Shown here: in pieces, positions 34,601 to 44,059 of the stretch
Layout of the letters: each line of letters begins with the position of its first letter
Numbering within the stretch: position 1 is the first letter of the stretch
Assembly (NCBI RefSeq): GCF_963678975.1
Contig: NC_089274.1
Span: forward strand, 30,071,053 to 30,135,052
DNA from: Dysidea avara
Taxonomy: Eukaryota > Porifera > Demospongiae > Dictyoceratida > Dysideidae
Reading direction: 5' to 3'
DNA: 64,000 bases
Made by a program: the position numbers and the translations under genes
Notes under the pieces: model-generated
The model's database searches: none
The model's input: the letters and a program-made list of their open reading frames with translations, nothing else
Told to the model about the DNA's origin: nothing

Positions 34601-37600
34601 TACGGACAATTTGCGAGTCCCAACTAGCAATTACTGACTCAAAAGTGTAGTGGCCATTACACTTCACTTTTAGCTGTGTTTAGCCTGTTACACAATGTCC
34701 TTGCTACAGGTATAGACAACCTCAGCTCTCTTGTTTCACTATTATTTAGCCATTCCCTTGTTTCACTAATGATTTTCTTTAATTCTTAATCCAACTTAAA
34801 TTCCTGGTATAACTATTAAATACAAGTACACAAAAAAATTAGAATCTTCAACTAGAGTAGAGACCATAGCACATAGATAAAAAGTACTGAAACAAGTTGG
34901 AGTAGTGCATGATATTAAATCACAGTAAAACAATAAGAAGTGTTATATCCCTACTGTGCTCAAGATACCATAACGGAAATGCAAAGTAGGGATATAACAC
35001 TTCTTATTGTTTTACTGTGATTTAATGTCATGGACTACTCCGGTACTTTTTATTGATGTGCTATGATCCCTACTCTAGTTGAACATTCCAAAGTATTTTG
35101 TGTACCTGTTTGTTAACTTTTTTTGCAAATAATTATTATGACTGGTGAACCCATGCATACTGCATCTGAAAATGGTGCCGCGCGCCCCAGCTAAATCAAT
35201 TATCGTCTGAAAAGTGAAGTATCCATTACGCTTTATTGTCAGCTATGTTCAACCTGTTACACAGCATTTCGAATCAAAAACTGTTCGAAAAGTACCTCTG
35301 CAATCCTCGCATACTGAAAGAAAGAAATGGCGATGTGCATCCCAGTTATATCAATTATCATCTGAATAGTGAAGTATCCATTACGCTTCGTTGTTGGCTA
35401 TGTTCAACCCGTTACACAGCAGTACGAATCCCAAACTGTTCGAAAAGCACCTCTGCAATCAAAACAGCCACTATGAAAAATATGGACGATTTTTCCATTG
35501 CGAAGGGAAGCCATCATGTGCTACCGCTAAATTGACACTTTTCGCTGTTAGCAAATATGAATAGGACACAAAGGAGGACACTGGTAAGTCCATGAAGAAT
35601 GAATTGTGTGTACTGCGGTATGCCAAAAGGCACCTCTCGGGCTGAAGTGACGCCAAACAGTGAAAAAATCAAGCCCGTAGCCTTAGTCGTTATTGAGTTA
35701 TGCTTGTCTGAAGGCATCAGTCGATTACTTACAGTAGTCAGTCACTCAGTCAGTAGAAAATTCCATTAAATAAATTATTTTTATTTCGTAGCAACTTGTT
35801 GACAGCGTTTCAGGTCGATCTGAAGGCTTGTTTGGGCTTAGTTTTACCTAACCAATACTGCCTCATCATCGTCAGGGAAAATTGAGGCTGGTTTTTGGGT
35901 GATGTTATTTTGTGGGCCACGCCTACTCCTTTGTGGTCCCTACTATACAGTACTATTGTACTGTATGATAAATGTTTTTTGCATATTTTTGTAGTCAACT
36001 TAGAGAATTACTTCATTGTCAACCTAAAGATTCAGAATTAATGGAAGTTAGTTACATTTGTCATTGTGGATGTGAAACACAATGCAGTCCCATTGCTTAC
36101 TGTATGGAATTTAATCACATGGAATCTTGCGAATGTATATATTTTAGGTAATAAAGAAATGTCGAGATGATGAGGAAGAACATCATGACAAAGGCTTAGA
36201 GTATGATGCTGAGCAGGTACATGGTTGCAGTGATACTGTACACATATAACATCATACAGTATGGTGGTATCAAGAGTATCATGAACCACGATAGTGGGTT
36301 CATAATAGGGATCGCCCATGTTTTTTGCAAAAATCCTAATAGAACGCACACCTAAAAACCACCTTGAAAAACATCCTTCAACTCAAAACAACCCTCTGGT
36401 GGTTCTTTGCAATGAGTATAGGTCCACTAGTAAGTATCAAGTGAAAAGGAAACAGTATGTGTATTTCAGACAAAACTGAAATATGCCCGTTTGTTCATAT
36501 TATTATTATTATTCATAATATTATTATTATTATTCTTATTCTTCTTCTTTCACAGGCATAGTGAAGTTTACAAGGAGAATCCTGGGATAAAAAGTAGCAA
36601 GGCTTGCTGAATGTATCATTGTGCGTGTGCATGACCTATTTTTGATTTCGTTTTCGGATGGAAACAGCCCAAAATGCCATTACGCTCGAGAAGCCATACA
36701 CGATTGTGCTCAGAGTTAAGTTTTTTGATGTGCGCTACTTGTGGCTAATAGAATCTGTCTTTATTAAACTCAGTATAGGCCAGGAAGCTTAATCTGGGCT
36801 GATGACTTTGTTGCAAGGTGGTTTATTTCACTCCGTGATTATTGTACGTGGGCAGGTTATCCAGATTAAATACTCTAATAGAGCAGTCATGTAAATACTC
36901 TAATAATGCAGTCAAGTGTATAACAACAATCCTTGCACTGAATTTGACAGTTATTAAAGGCATCAGTAATGTAAATTGTAGCTCATATTGGGAGATTCTC
37001 AGTCTGTATGCACATTGCAATTTGATCAGTTTCATGTTTGTACTGAAACGTTGATGGCGTTACTATGCAGAATGCAAAATTACACTATTCACAACAGTCT
37101 TCATTATCAATCAAAGAAATCCATGTTAATTTGTACACATGATATTGTAGTCAATAGCATGAGAAGATATTGCTGAGGAGATGATATGTTCCAACAACTA
37201 GCAGCAAATACTAGTCAATGATATAGGTCTATAGTCGATGGATTAGTATGCTGGCCTTTCTTGTGTACTAGTGTTACATATGCCCTCTTCCAGTCTGAAG
37301 GGAGTTCACCCTGATGTATAATGCAGTCAAGTGCATGTATAACAACAATCCTTGCACTGAATTTGACAGCTATTAAAGGCACCAGTAATGTAAATTGTAG
37401 CTCATATTAGGAGACTCTCAGTCTGTATGCACATTGCAATTTGATCAGTTTCATGTGTGTACTGAAATGTTGATGGTGTTACTATGCAGAATGCAAAATT
37501 ACACTATTCACCACAGTCTTCTTCATAATCCATTACTGGATTAATAAAAGTACACAAACTAGATGAATAAAAAATTGGAAATTTTAAAATGGGAATAGGG

Positions 37601-40554
37601 ATCGCTGAAAAAAGCCACAAAACAAGAAGGGATCGCTGGGGTGGTAATGTAAACCACAAATCCCTATTTTGACTCACTTCAAAATGACAGAGCATGTAAC
37701 TAAAGATTTATGACAGAGAGTCAAAATAGGGATTTGTGGTTTACATTACCACCCCAGCGATCCCTTCTTGTTTTGTGGCTTTTTTCAGTGATCCCTATTC
37801 CCATTTTAAATTTCCAATTTTTTATTCATCTTAAATACAGTACTCCCTTGATTATTCGACTCCCTTTGGACCAATGCATGTTCAGATAATCAAAAAGTTC
37901 AGATAGTCAAAACCAATTCATTTATACAATACACAGAGCTCTGTTCAAATACTTTAATAGAACATACATCTTAGACAAAATACTCTAATAGAGCAGTCCT
38001 ATTGTTCAGATAACCAAGTGTTCAGATAATAGAGGTTTGGATATCAAGGGAGCACTGTAATAAACCAAGAGTATTGAACAGCATATTACCCTGTGATTAA
38101 TGATTGCATAGAATAACAGATATTTCAGTTGTTTCTTTATCCAAAATGGCAATATGAAAAGCGTACATGGCAATGGGTCTTTGTTCACCAGTTTTTCTTG
38201 TTATTCAACCTTCTGGTGGTTCTTTGCAATGAGGATAGTAAGTATTAGGTAAAAAGAAACATTATAAGTATATTTGAGACAAAACTGAAATTTGCCATTT
38301 TGTTTATCATGAACCACGGACATCGCCTATGTTTTTTTGCCAACATCCTAATAGAAGACTCACCTAAAGACCACCTTAGAAAACTCCCCAACTACAAAAG
38401 AGGCCTTAGAATAAATTTGGAAGAGGTACTGTATCATACAGTACAGTGCACTGTATTTTAGGAATCATGGAGGTTTGGGTTTTACTGGCCAAAAAACCAG
38501 CTTCACAATACCATCCTGGCACCTTGGCAGAATTGGTTAGGTATAACTGAGCCCAAACTACCTTCAGTACAACCCTAGATTCTTCCAATAGATTGCTATA
38601 ATTATTTTTTTTAAATCATTCAATGGGATTTTCTACTGACTGACTAACTAACTGCTTGCCTGCCTGGTGTCTCTTCATAATGATTAAGGATATGAGCTTG
38701 ATTTTTTCAGTGTTCAATGTCGCTTCACCCCGACAGGTAGGGCTGCACCGATTCCACTTTTTACCAATACTTCAAATACCAAGTACTCAGCTGGGAAGTA
38801 TCTGCAAGTACAAATATCGATACCAAGTACCTTAAAGTAGCTACTTCATAGTGCACACATTTATTATATAGTGCATTTCTTGGTATTCTTGTGCACGTTT
38901 TCAGTATGGTTCATGTTTATAATGAAGTAACCAATCAAGATTCACAAAGAAGGAAGTCACTGAAATGCAAACCAGTGGATATTCCAGTATTCTTCTGGAG
39001 AAGTGTAGATAATATCATAATGGTGCTTACAAAAACAAAATATTCTAATACTGAAACAGTCACTTTTACCTGATTGCTCTATAAGAGTTATTGACTGTTC
39101 TATTAGAGTATATCGATCCTTTTCTCAGTAAAGCGTTTTCACACATAGGTTTCAGCGTAGATCAGTAATTTTGCTGGTAGTTAGGTATTAGTGTTATAGC
39201 TACTTGATGTTTTTAGGCGTCCACTGTGCTAGTAAAATAAGCAAGTACAAATTAAACGAACGTTATTTTATTCTCGCACTTGATAAGAATTGGTATCTGC
39301 AATAATATCATGGTCGATTCCGATACTTCATGAAAACAGCAGTATTGGCCCGATTCCGATACCGATACTAGAATCGGTGCAGCCCTACTGACAGGTGCCT
39401 TTTGGCATACCGCAGTATGTGCAATGCACGCATCATGGACTGACCTTTCTGTTCTTTTTCTTTTGCTAACGGCACAAGTTGATTCTTGGTAGCTCTATAG
39501 CTTCTCTACATGTGAAAATGGGAATTGTCCGTATTTTCCATAATGACTGGACTGATTGTGGAAGCACTTCTCCTATTGTTCTTTGTTTGTAAAGCTGTGA
39601 AGCTGGCTGAACATAGCTGAAAAGTGAAGCATAATGGCCACTTCACTTGTCAGTAAATTGATAGTTGGGGTGTGCGTTAAGTCAAAAACAATACCTCTGG
39701 CACCATCCTGTGTTTTCATGTAGTATGCACAGTTTCATCAATCATAATAATATTACAAAAAGGTCAACAAACAAGTTGACTTGTTTGTTGACTTGAAATG
39801 TACCACTTTTTTTCTTCAGGCCTACAAGAAAATCTGGGCACTTTTGGGGCATATCCTTCCTTCCAATGTCTTTGATAAAGGAGTGGACTGCCATAATTTC
39901 AGCCAGTTGTGGTTATATCACTACAGCGTAGCTAGAAAATGGTATGCATAAAATCGTTTGGTCTTTGGAGAGGGGAGGTTCTATAAAATGGTTAGGGACC
40001 TCTGGAGAGGTTCTCTAAATGATTAGATTAGAGACCTCCTATATAGCAGATAGATATCCAGTTGAGGTAGTCACCACACATTAATGATGACATAGAGGAA
40101 TAGCACATCAGTGAACTTTCTTTTAATGTGGAAAGTGATTGTTGCTTCAGCTTTACATATGTTTTACTCAACCCATAATCTATCTACTAGTATAAATACA
40201 CCCCCAGCATTTCTAAGTCAGTTAGAGACCATCCACTCAGATCTTTGGGTTTTAAAATCACGAAGATCCTCGTGGTGGGTCTCTAACTATAACACAGTTG
40301 TAACAATGCGAGATTTTGCATTTATAGCCCAGCTATTGTTCCATTGTTTATTATAGCTGAAGGCATAGAATTTATCGCCACAAAATGGTAGCCAAAAATA
40401 TGATTGTATCTGTATGCAACTGTATATACATGTATGGGTATTCATGTTAATTTGTGTTCATTTCTTTTGTGTGCAGACCCCAAACTACTGGTTGTTTACA
40501 AGTATCATCAAAGTTGGTTGTTATGGAGCAATTTGGCTATCTGAAAGAATTTAA
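28662..40554 (+). CDS. COQ7: COQ7, 5-demethoxyubiquinone hydroxylase, mitochondrial
   Basis: Six exons join in phase: 28662-28865, 31310-31424, 31884-31968, 35995-36046, 36148-36216 and 40477-40554, giving 200 residues. COQ7 is the di-iron monooxygenase that hydroxylates demethoxyubiquinone late in ubiquinone synthesis, on the matrix side of the inner mitochondrial membrane. Exon 1 has an Arg/Ser/Ala-rich presequence and then RVDHAGEYGADRIYAGQL, with the first iron-binding Glu. Exons 1 and 2 join at IHHMWDQERDH. Exon 3 has GVGSALIGKEAAMACTVAVE, exon 5 the di-iron EEEHHDKGLEYDA, and exon 6 ends WLSERI as in the family. Length is normal once the mitochondrial presequence is allowed for. Introns are 2444, 459, 4026, 101 and 4260 bp; a LINE lies in intron 1 and minisatellite and MITEs in introns 3 and 5. 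Confidence 0.94.
28944..30206 (+). CDS. Reverse transcriptase fragment of LINE
   Basis: The open part of the LINE above. No ATG starts the frame, which runs back to a TAG at about 28941, so it is a 5' truncation and not a whole gene. It covers the fingers, palm and thumb and an approximately 150-residue C-terminal extension typical of jockey/CR1-type ORF2. The protein is not expected to be made except as part of COQ7 pre-mRNA. Confidence 0.85.
   Translation, partial: LARKKGCSTLQQLLIFLNSIHEHCKIQTDVIYLDFAKAFDRVPHNELLLKLWKIGITGNLWWWFRSYLNNRQQCVRLNGSYSTFLPVLSGVPQGSILGPLLFLIYINDLFLSVRSSNALSFADDTKCYKQILEHLDSIQLQQDLDSMANWSRDWNQFFNTGKFIHLSFNTKFPTSYFIDDTIIKTSSTHRDLGVILSTDLSWKNHYNHISAKAYRTLGLLRRTFSHSVDIPTKKTLYLALVRSQLLYCSPLWHPYLICDISALERIQRRATKFILNDYVTDYKTRLIKLNILPLMYTYDLYDILFFVKSIQHPCNHFNISNYVNFCCNPTRSSTSNKLQHNFTSSNKQSNFYFNRLPRIYNSLPVLDLNQPFSTIKSQLLKIFWQHFTNNFNSDNPHSMHFVCPCSTCSKSPRPPNFSSN
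28944..30499 (+). mobile_element. 5'-truncated LINE (jockey/CR1-like) in COQ7 intron 1
   Basis: A single open frame of 420 codons (28944-30206) lacks its 5' part. It has reverse transcriptase motifs in order: DVIYLDFAKAFDRVPHN, LSGVPQGSILGPLLFLIYIN and the catalytic SFADDTK (FADD box), then a thumb region and a long C-terminal tail ending CPCSTCSKSPRP. The 3' UTR ends with two hairpins (30418-30440, ctgtgggcac...; 30450-30469, aatgcaggcc...) and an A tract (30480-30499). The endonuclease and ORF1 are missing. No stop interrupts the frame, which suggests a fairly recent insertion, in the same orientation as COQ7. Clear target duplications were not seen. Confidence 0.9.
31969..33035. other. COQ7 intron 3, 5' part: dispersed repeat
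   Basis: No exon recognised. 32400-33000 contains three or four successive blocks around a shared theme (ggtgggaatccaataaaaaa, agagttatgaccgattattc, gagatatgacacaaaatcga). A related stretch (atgggtggccaaagcttttt) is at 10545, so this is a dispersed repeat with internal degenerate periodicity. Confidence 0.5.
33036..33725. repeat. Degenerate minisatellite, about 31-38 bp unit
   Basis: About 18 degenerate units of the form gtcaccctgtagagagttca + gctacaaacaa run through COQ7 intron 3. The first 90 bp (33036-33125) instead carry tactctaatagagcagtc-like motifs found elsewhere in the window (36870, 37980, 43090). Confidence 0.85.
34205..34378. mobile_element. Short foldback MITE, gggatcata-ended
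   Basis: Left ggaattttaagttcaattag + ggatcata and right tatgttccctaaaatgccta form imperfect TIRs around a ctagtatatctgcaggtgtg core. The same core with different spacing is at 24570 and 26630. It is followed at 34385 by a fragment of the dispersed repeat body. Confidence 0.6.
34840..35100. mobile_element. Foldback MITE, 'TGTGC-core' family, copy 2
   Basis: It matches 12815-13065 along its length: aaaaagtactgaaacaagtt, aatcacagtaaaacaataag and atatccctactgtgctcaag, with the complementary right arm. It is followed immediately by the same repeat body, so the MITE and body travel as one unit. Confidence 0.8.
35101..35975 (+). repeat. Dispersed repeat body, copy 2
   Basis: Co-linear with 13066-13890 and 61905-62575. 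The internal duplication of about 160 bp (cattacgctttattgtcagc and cattacgcttcgttgttggc units) is present here as in copy 1. It ends about 20 bp before COQ7 exon 4, so the exon acceptor lies right at the repeat edge. Confidence 0.75.
36217..37560. repeat. COQ7 intron 5: duplicated 200-bp segment and fragments
   Basis: 36909-37105 and 37323-37525 are direct copies at about 93% identity (tataacaacaatccttgcac, gtatgcacattgcaatttga). Around them, 36290-36490 repeats material found at 38205-38400 in a different order (ctggtggttctttgcaatga; tcctaatagaa). A short (ATT)n tract is at 36500-36540. No exon seen. Confidence 0.75.
37561..37831. mobile_element. Foldback MITE, 271 bp, near-perfect arms
   Basis: Arms 37561-37675 and 37718-37831 pair over about 114 bp with a single 1-nt difference. 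The ends are agatgaataaaaaattggaa and its complement, and the core is aatgtaaaccacaaatccct. The end sequence and the gggatc(g/a) block resemble the 7669 MITE, but the core is unrelated. It lies in COQ7 intron 5. Confidence 0.9.
38738..39387. mobile_element. hAT-like non-autonomous transposon, 650 bp, 8-bp TSD
   Basis: The ends TAGGGCTGCACCGATTCCA and its near complement (GAATCGGTGCAGCCCTA) flank an AT-rich interior that repeats the wording of the ends (accaatacttcaaataccaa, gattccgatacttca). It is flanked by ccgacagg (38730-38737) and ctgacagg (39388-39395), an 8-bp duplication with one later mismatch. It has split an older repeat-body copy lying in reverse orientation (38430-38737 and 39388-39760). 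Confidence 0.9.
39388..39760 (-). repeat. Dispersed repeat body, reverse orientation, split by hAT element
   Basis: The complement of tgccttttggcataccgcag, cataatgactggactgattg and tagttggggtgtgcgttaag matches the repeat body and the 34440-34680 fragment. The other half lies at 38430-38737, before the hAT insertion. Confidence 0.65.
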
Positions 40555-40724
40555 CTATATCATGCATACAAATAACTCTAGCTACCTTTTAATTATCCAC
40601 ATGTATTGATAATAGCAAGATCATAGTGGTATGCTGTCAGTCACTTTGTGTATAATTCTTGATAAATTAAAGTACACTAAATGTATCTCAGAAGAACATG
40701 CCAGTGACAAAATGTAATGGTGTA
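40555..40724 (+). terminator. COQ7 3' UTR with ATTAAA signal
   Basis: ATTAAA at 40666-40671, about 115 bp after the stop, is the only plausible poly(A) signal that I see. The element starting at 40725 follows it. Confidence 0.35.
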
Positions 40725-41198
40725 CAATGGCGGATCCAGGATGGGGCATTTGGGGCAAATGCCCCCTCCCCTCATCTTGTGGAGGAGCCAGCCATACTTC
40801 TGAGTCTGATTAGAATACTAAACTTTATGTCAGGCCAAGATCAGTTTATAAAACTTGTGAGAATATGCACATTTTACTAGCATTTATTACAAATTCACCT
40901 GAAACCAAGTCAAACTAGCTGTGAAATCGAAAATCATCATCCAGCACCTTCGTGTGTACTAAGCGCCTCTAATAGTCTAAAATTAATTATCGTGTTGATG
41001 TTGGTTACATTCAGAGCCTTTTAAACAGCTTTTAAGACTTCACAACCATCTGCAAAGGCCAAAATGACAAAAATCAACAGACCTGGACACTGCTAAGAGG
41101 TGATTATTTGCTGTTTCAAAAATGCAGCAACTAACAAGGCTCTCCACAAATTAGCCTGTTTGTGCCCCTCCCCTTGCCAGCTCCTGGATCCGCCCCTG
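40725..41198. mobile_element. GGCGGATCCAGG-type MITE
   Basis: The ends caatggcggatccaggatgg and its counterpart (ctcctggatccgcccctg) are inverted, and the next bases are C/G-rich runs of gccccctccc type. This end sequence is a common hAT-like form. No exact 8-bp duplication is visible (atggtgta and gtgtaata). Confidence 0.65.
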
Positions 41199-41659
41199 GT
41201 GTAATAGTTAGCTAAAACCCCAATAGACCATGCATCTTAACAGCAACCCGGTACATTATTATGTGCTTCTTTTAGCTATAGTGATGCTTACTTGATTATT
41301 AGCAAGCACTCTTCAAATAACTCATACCCCAATTGAAACTCCCTGTGTTCTGTGGTTATGGGCTGGCTCCATTATAGTTTGGCCAGGGTTCTCCTTGCTT
41401 TGGAGGGGAAGGTGCCCACTGGAGCTTGACAGCTGCTTGAGGCATACAGGGATGCCTGGATCAAGAACATGCACAATCCCCTGATGCACATTATTGAAGA
41501 ACAATAGTTGCATGTGATTGTTTTTAGGGACTGGTTGGGGGGGGGGGGCAATGCTAATGGTTGAGGGAAATTTGTAACGCTGACTAGTCTTGCGTGGCCA
41601 GACCGCTTTTTTCTCTTAGTCATTGGGTAGGGAGAAAAAAGGGTCTGGAACAGTAGTAC

Positions 41660-42256
41660 TAGTCTCGCGTGCCCAGACCCACTCTTCGCGGCGCTCATCG
41701 ACACTCCGTAATTATAAGCGCCTAGCTGCGAGAGGGTCTGGTTCGAATAGCAAACAACTTATAATTATCAATCGATGAGCGCCGCGAAGAGTGGAAACAC
41801 CTGGTTAACTTTCATCACGCCACGTCATATTGCGGACTGGTGGCTTACTGTCAACAGAGAAAGGAATTTGCGGGAATTTGCTAACAACCCGCAAAGTGAC
41901 GTGGCGTGATGAAAGTTAACCAGGTTTCGTTATCACCCTGAAAAAGCTCAGGGTGTCAGAACAACTTTGCTATTCGAACTATACCAGATCCTCTCGCAGC
42001 TAGGCGCTTATAATTGTGTATGCTGGCGGTCCATGCGGTGTTTTTGTAGGTCTGTGTAGGCTCTGTAGGTTTAGCTGCTTTTTTTTCCTGCTTTTTGTCA
42101 TTTATAAATTAAATTAGGTTTAACTTCTAGCTAGAGATCGGGGAGGATGGGAGTGCCATTAGGGCCGGAATAAAAAATAAATAAATTTTTTTTAAAAACT
42201 TATAATTATTAATCGATAAGTGCCGCGCGAAGAGTGGGTCTGGCCACGCGAGACTA
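41660..42256. mobile_element. TAGTCTCG-family composite element
   Basis: The ends TAGTCTCGCGTGCCCAGACC and its near complement (GGTCTGGCCACGCGAGACTA) bracket about 600 bp. Inside, an inverted pair (41800-41830 and 41896-41926, acctggttaactttcatcac and its complement) and two copies of gcgccgcgaagagtgg suggest two elements merged. A second, outer start (tagtcttgcgtggccagacc, 41587) lies just before. No 9-bp duplication is visible. Confidence 0.65.
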
Positions 42257-42461
42257 TAGTATGTTCACGTTGAGCTGAACCCTGAAAAACAGCTAAAAAT
42301 TAAAAGTGGATTTTTTCTCAACAGAGTTAACATTTCTGCCAACCAGATGATTATTGGTAACAGTAAAGGTGTCAACAACAGACATGTACGGTTTGGCTCC
42401 ATTACAAGTTCGGGAAAGGGCTAGGGACCCGCCGATTATGCTCATAATTTTACCTATTATG

Positions 42462-42875
42462 TAGTCTCGCGGCGCCCGACCCTAAAAAGAGGGTCTGGTG
42501 AAACTCTGTACAAAAAGTTTGAGCTCTGGAATGTTTATTGGATGACGTTCACGTGTTACGTAAGTGCAATATTTACGTCACCAACATCCAATCAACCAGA
42601 TCCGCTTACAGCATCACCAAACTAATGGCGCTACTTTATTTGTTCAACACTGAAACAAACTCAACAGAATTGTATGGCCGTTTTCTCAACGATTTTAAGC
42701 GGCAAAGTCACCGGATGTAATTAACCGTAAGCCGCGAATCTTTTGAAATGTACGCATTACATAATCAATTTGAAATGGAGCGATCTGATTGGAGCTTCCA
42801 ACATTCCGGCAGCGCCAAACTTTTTGTACACAGTTTCACCAGACCCTCTTTTTAGGGTCGGGCGCCGCGAGACTA
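42462..42875. mobile_element. TAGTCTCG-family MITE, 414 bp, 9-bp TSD
   Basis: The ends TAGTCTCGCGGCGCCCGACC and complement share the 16384 MITE's terminal sequence exactly for about 28 bp. They continue into aagagggtctggtgaaac and, on the other side, gtttcaccagaccctctt. The flanks cctattatg (42453-42461 and 42876-42884) are a perfect 9-bp duplication. The interior has an ATG frame of about 60 codons with no recognisable protein. Confidence 0.9.
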
Positions 42876-43081
42876 CCTATTATGCTATGCTGCACTGCTC
42901 AAAAATTCACCTATTATGCTTAAATTAATGCTCAATATTTACCTATTATGCTCGATTATGCTCAATGTCCATGCCTTAGTTCATATGCTTTGCTACTAGT
43001 TTAACACTGTATAGAAAGAAAAAAATGAGTGGCTGGAACACAAATAATAAATTCTTGCTGCATGCCTGCATGTAAGAGAAA

Positions 43082-43165
43082 AGATCGATATACTCTAATA
43101 GAACAGTCAGTTTGATGATTGTTCTATTAGAGTTACTGACTGCTCTATTGGAGTATATCGATCTT
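43082..43165. repeat. TACTCTAATAGA palindromic cluster
   Basis: gatcgatatactctaataga ... attggagtatatcgatc forms an imperfect foldback. The inner unit tactctaatagaacagtc (itself near-palindromic, CTCTAATAGAG) also occurs at 33040, 36870, 37980 and 39095. Confidence 0.65.
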
Positions 43166-43631
43166 ATTTTGCAATTGTCATTTTTCCAGCAAGAATTTAC
43201 ACTATCGTACAAATATTTAACCTATTATGCTGGCATTATGCTCAATGCTTTTAGGTACCTATTATGCTCAAAATTATGCCAGCATTATCGGCGGGTCCCT
43301 AGAAAGGGCTCTAATGGACACTGTACTTATATGGCTTCTCCATAGGAAATGTATTGTGAAAATTTTGATTGGCCGTAAATATTATGTCAAACATTTGAAC
43401 AAGATTTTGAAATATTTTTAGCGGATCAAGCAGTACTACAAATGAGCCAAATTTCAAGATAGTGTGTAATTGCATCCATGAGTTATTAAATGTTTTTGAG
43501 GATTCAGCTCAACGTGAACATACTATACCAATCCGGCTATCGTTTTGTTCACCCATGTTGAGTCCATAAGCGCCTCAGGTGCTTTTATAAAAATAATCAG
43601 ATATTAATGTGCGTCTATAAATAATAACTGC

Positions 43632-43931
43632 TTTAGACTCTATTTCACATTACACTCAGATTACTTACCTCATCCACGGCTGTTTCTGCTGTAGGCTTGG
43701 CAAAAGCGGCTGGTTTTCTTACGATAATACTAGCGCCATGGCAACTATACGTCCTTACGTGACAAAATAATCGCGCTCGTTAAATCACTACACGTGAACA
43801 ACGCATAGCGATTGGACAAACCGGATTTTGAGCATGTGTTATATTGTGCGTGAAGGCGTGGAGTATATTAGAAAACAAGGTGGAGTATATGAGATTTATT
43901 ACCCACCCAAAACAGCCTAAATAGAGTCTAA
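43632..43931. mobile_element. TTTAGACTCTATTT-ended insertion
   Basis: The ends tttagactctattt (43632) and aaatagagtctaaa (43918-43931) are inverted, and the segment is absent from the mate arm near 49440. It therefore inserted after the arms were duplicated. A donor-like GAGGTAAGT on the minus strand at 43668 lies within it. Confidence 0.65.
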
Positions 43932-44010
43932 AGATCGATAATACGAGACACACAGACACAAGCTTGGACACAAAAGAGAAGATATATTCAACTTTCAGGA
44001 TGTGAGGTAC

Positions 44011-44059
44011 GTTATACAGTGAAACCCCTGTGTAATACACAGGGGTTTCACTGTATAAC
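44011..44059. repeat. 49-bp perfect hairpin, mariner-like end sequence
   Basis: Exact 24-bp arms (gttatacagtgaaacccctg + tgta) flank one base. The cagtgaaacccct wording is that of Tc1/mariner terminal repeats; a related piece is at 45455 (cagtggaacctctctaa). It is probably a pair of fused element ends. Confidence 0.75.

Noticed and set aside
39820-39952. Possible extra COQ7 exon (AYKKIWALLGHILPSN frame after a CAG)
   Set aside because: COQ7 is complete and in phase without it, and the peptide does not resemble COQ7 or any family known to me.
43669-43745. Minus-strand exon candidate with a good GTAAGT donor
   Set aside because: It has no usable start codon and lies within an inserted element with TTTAGACTCTATTT ends.
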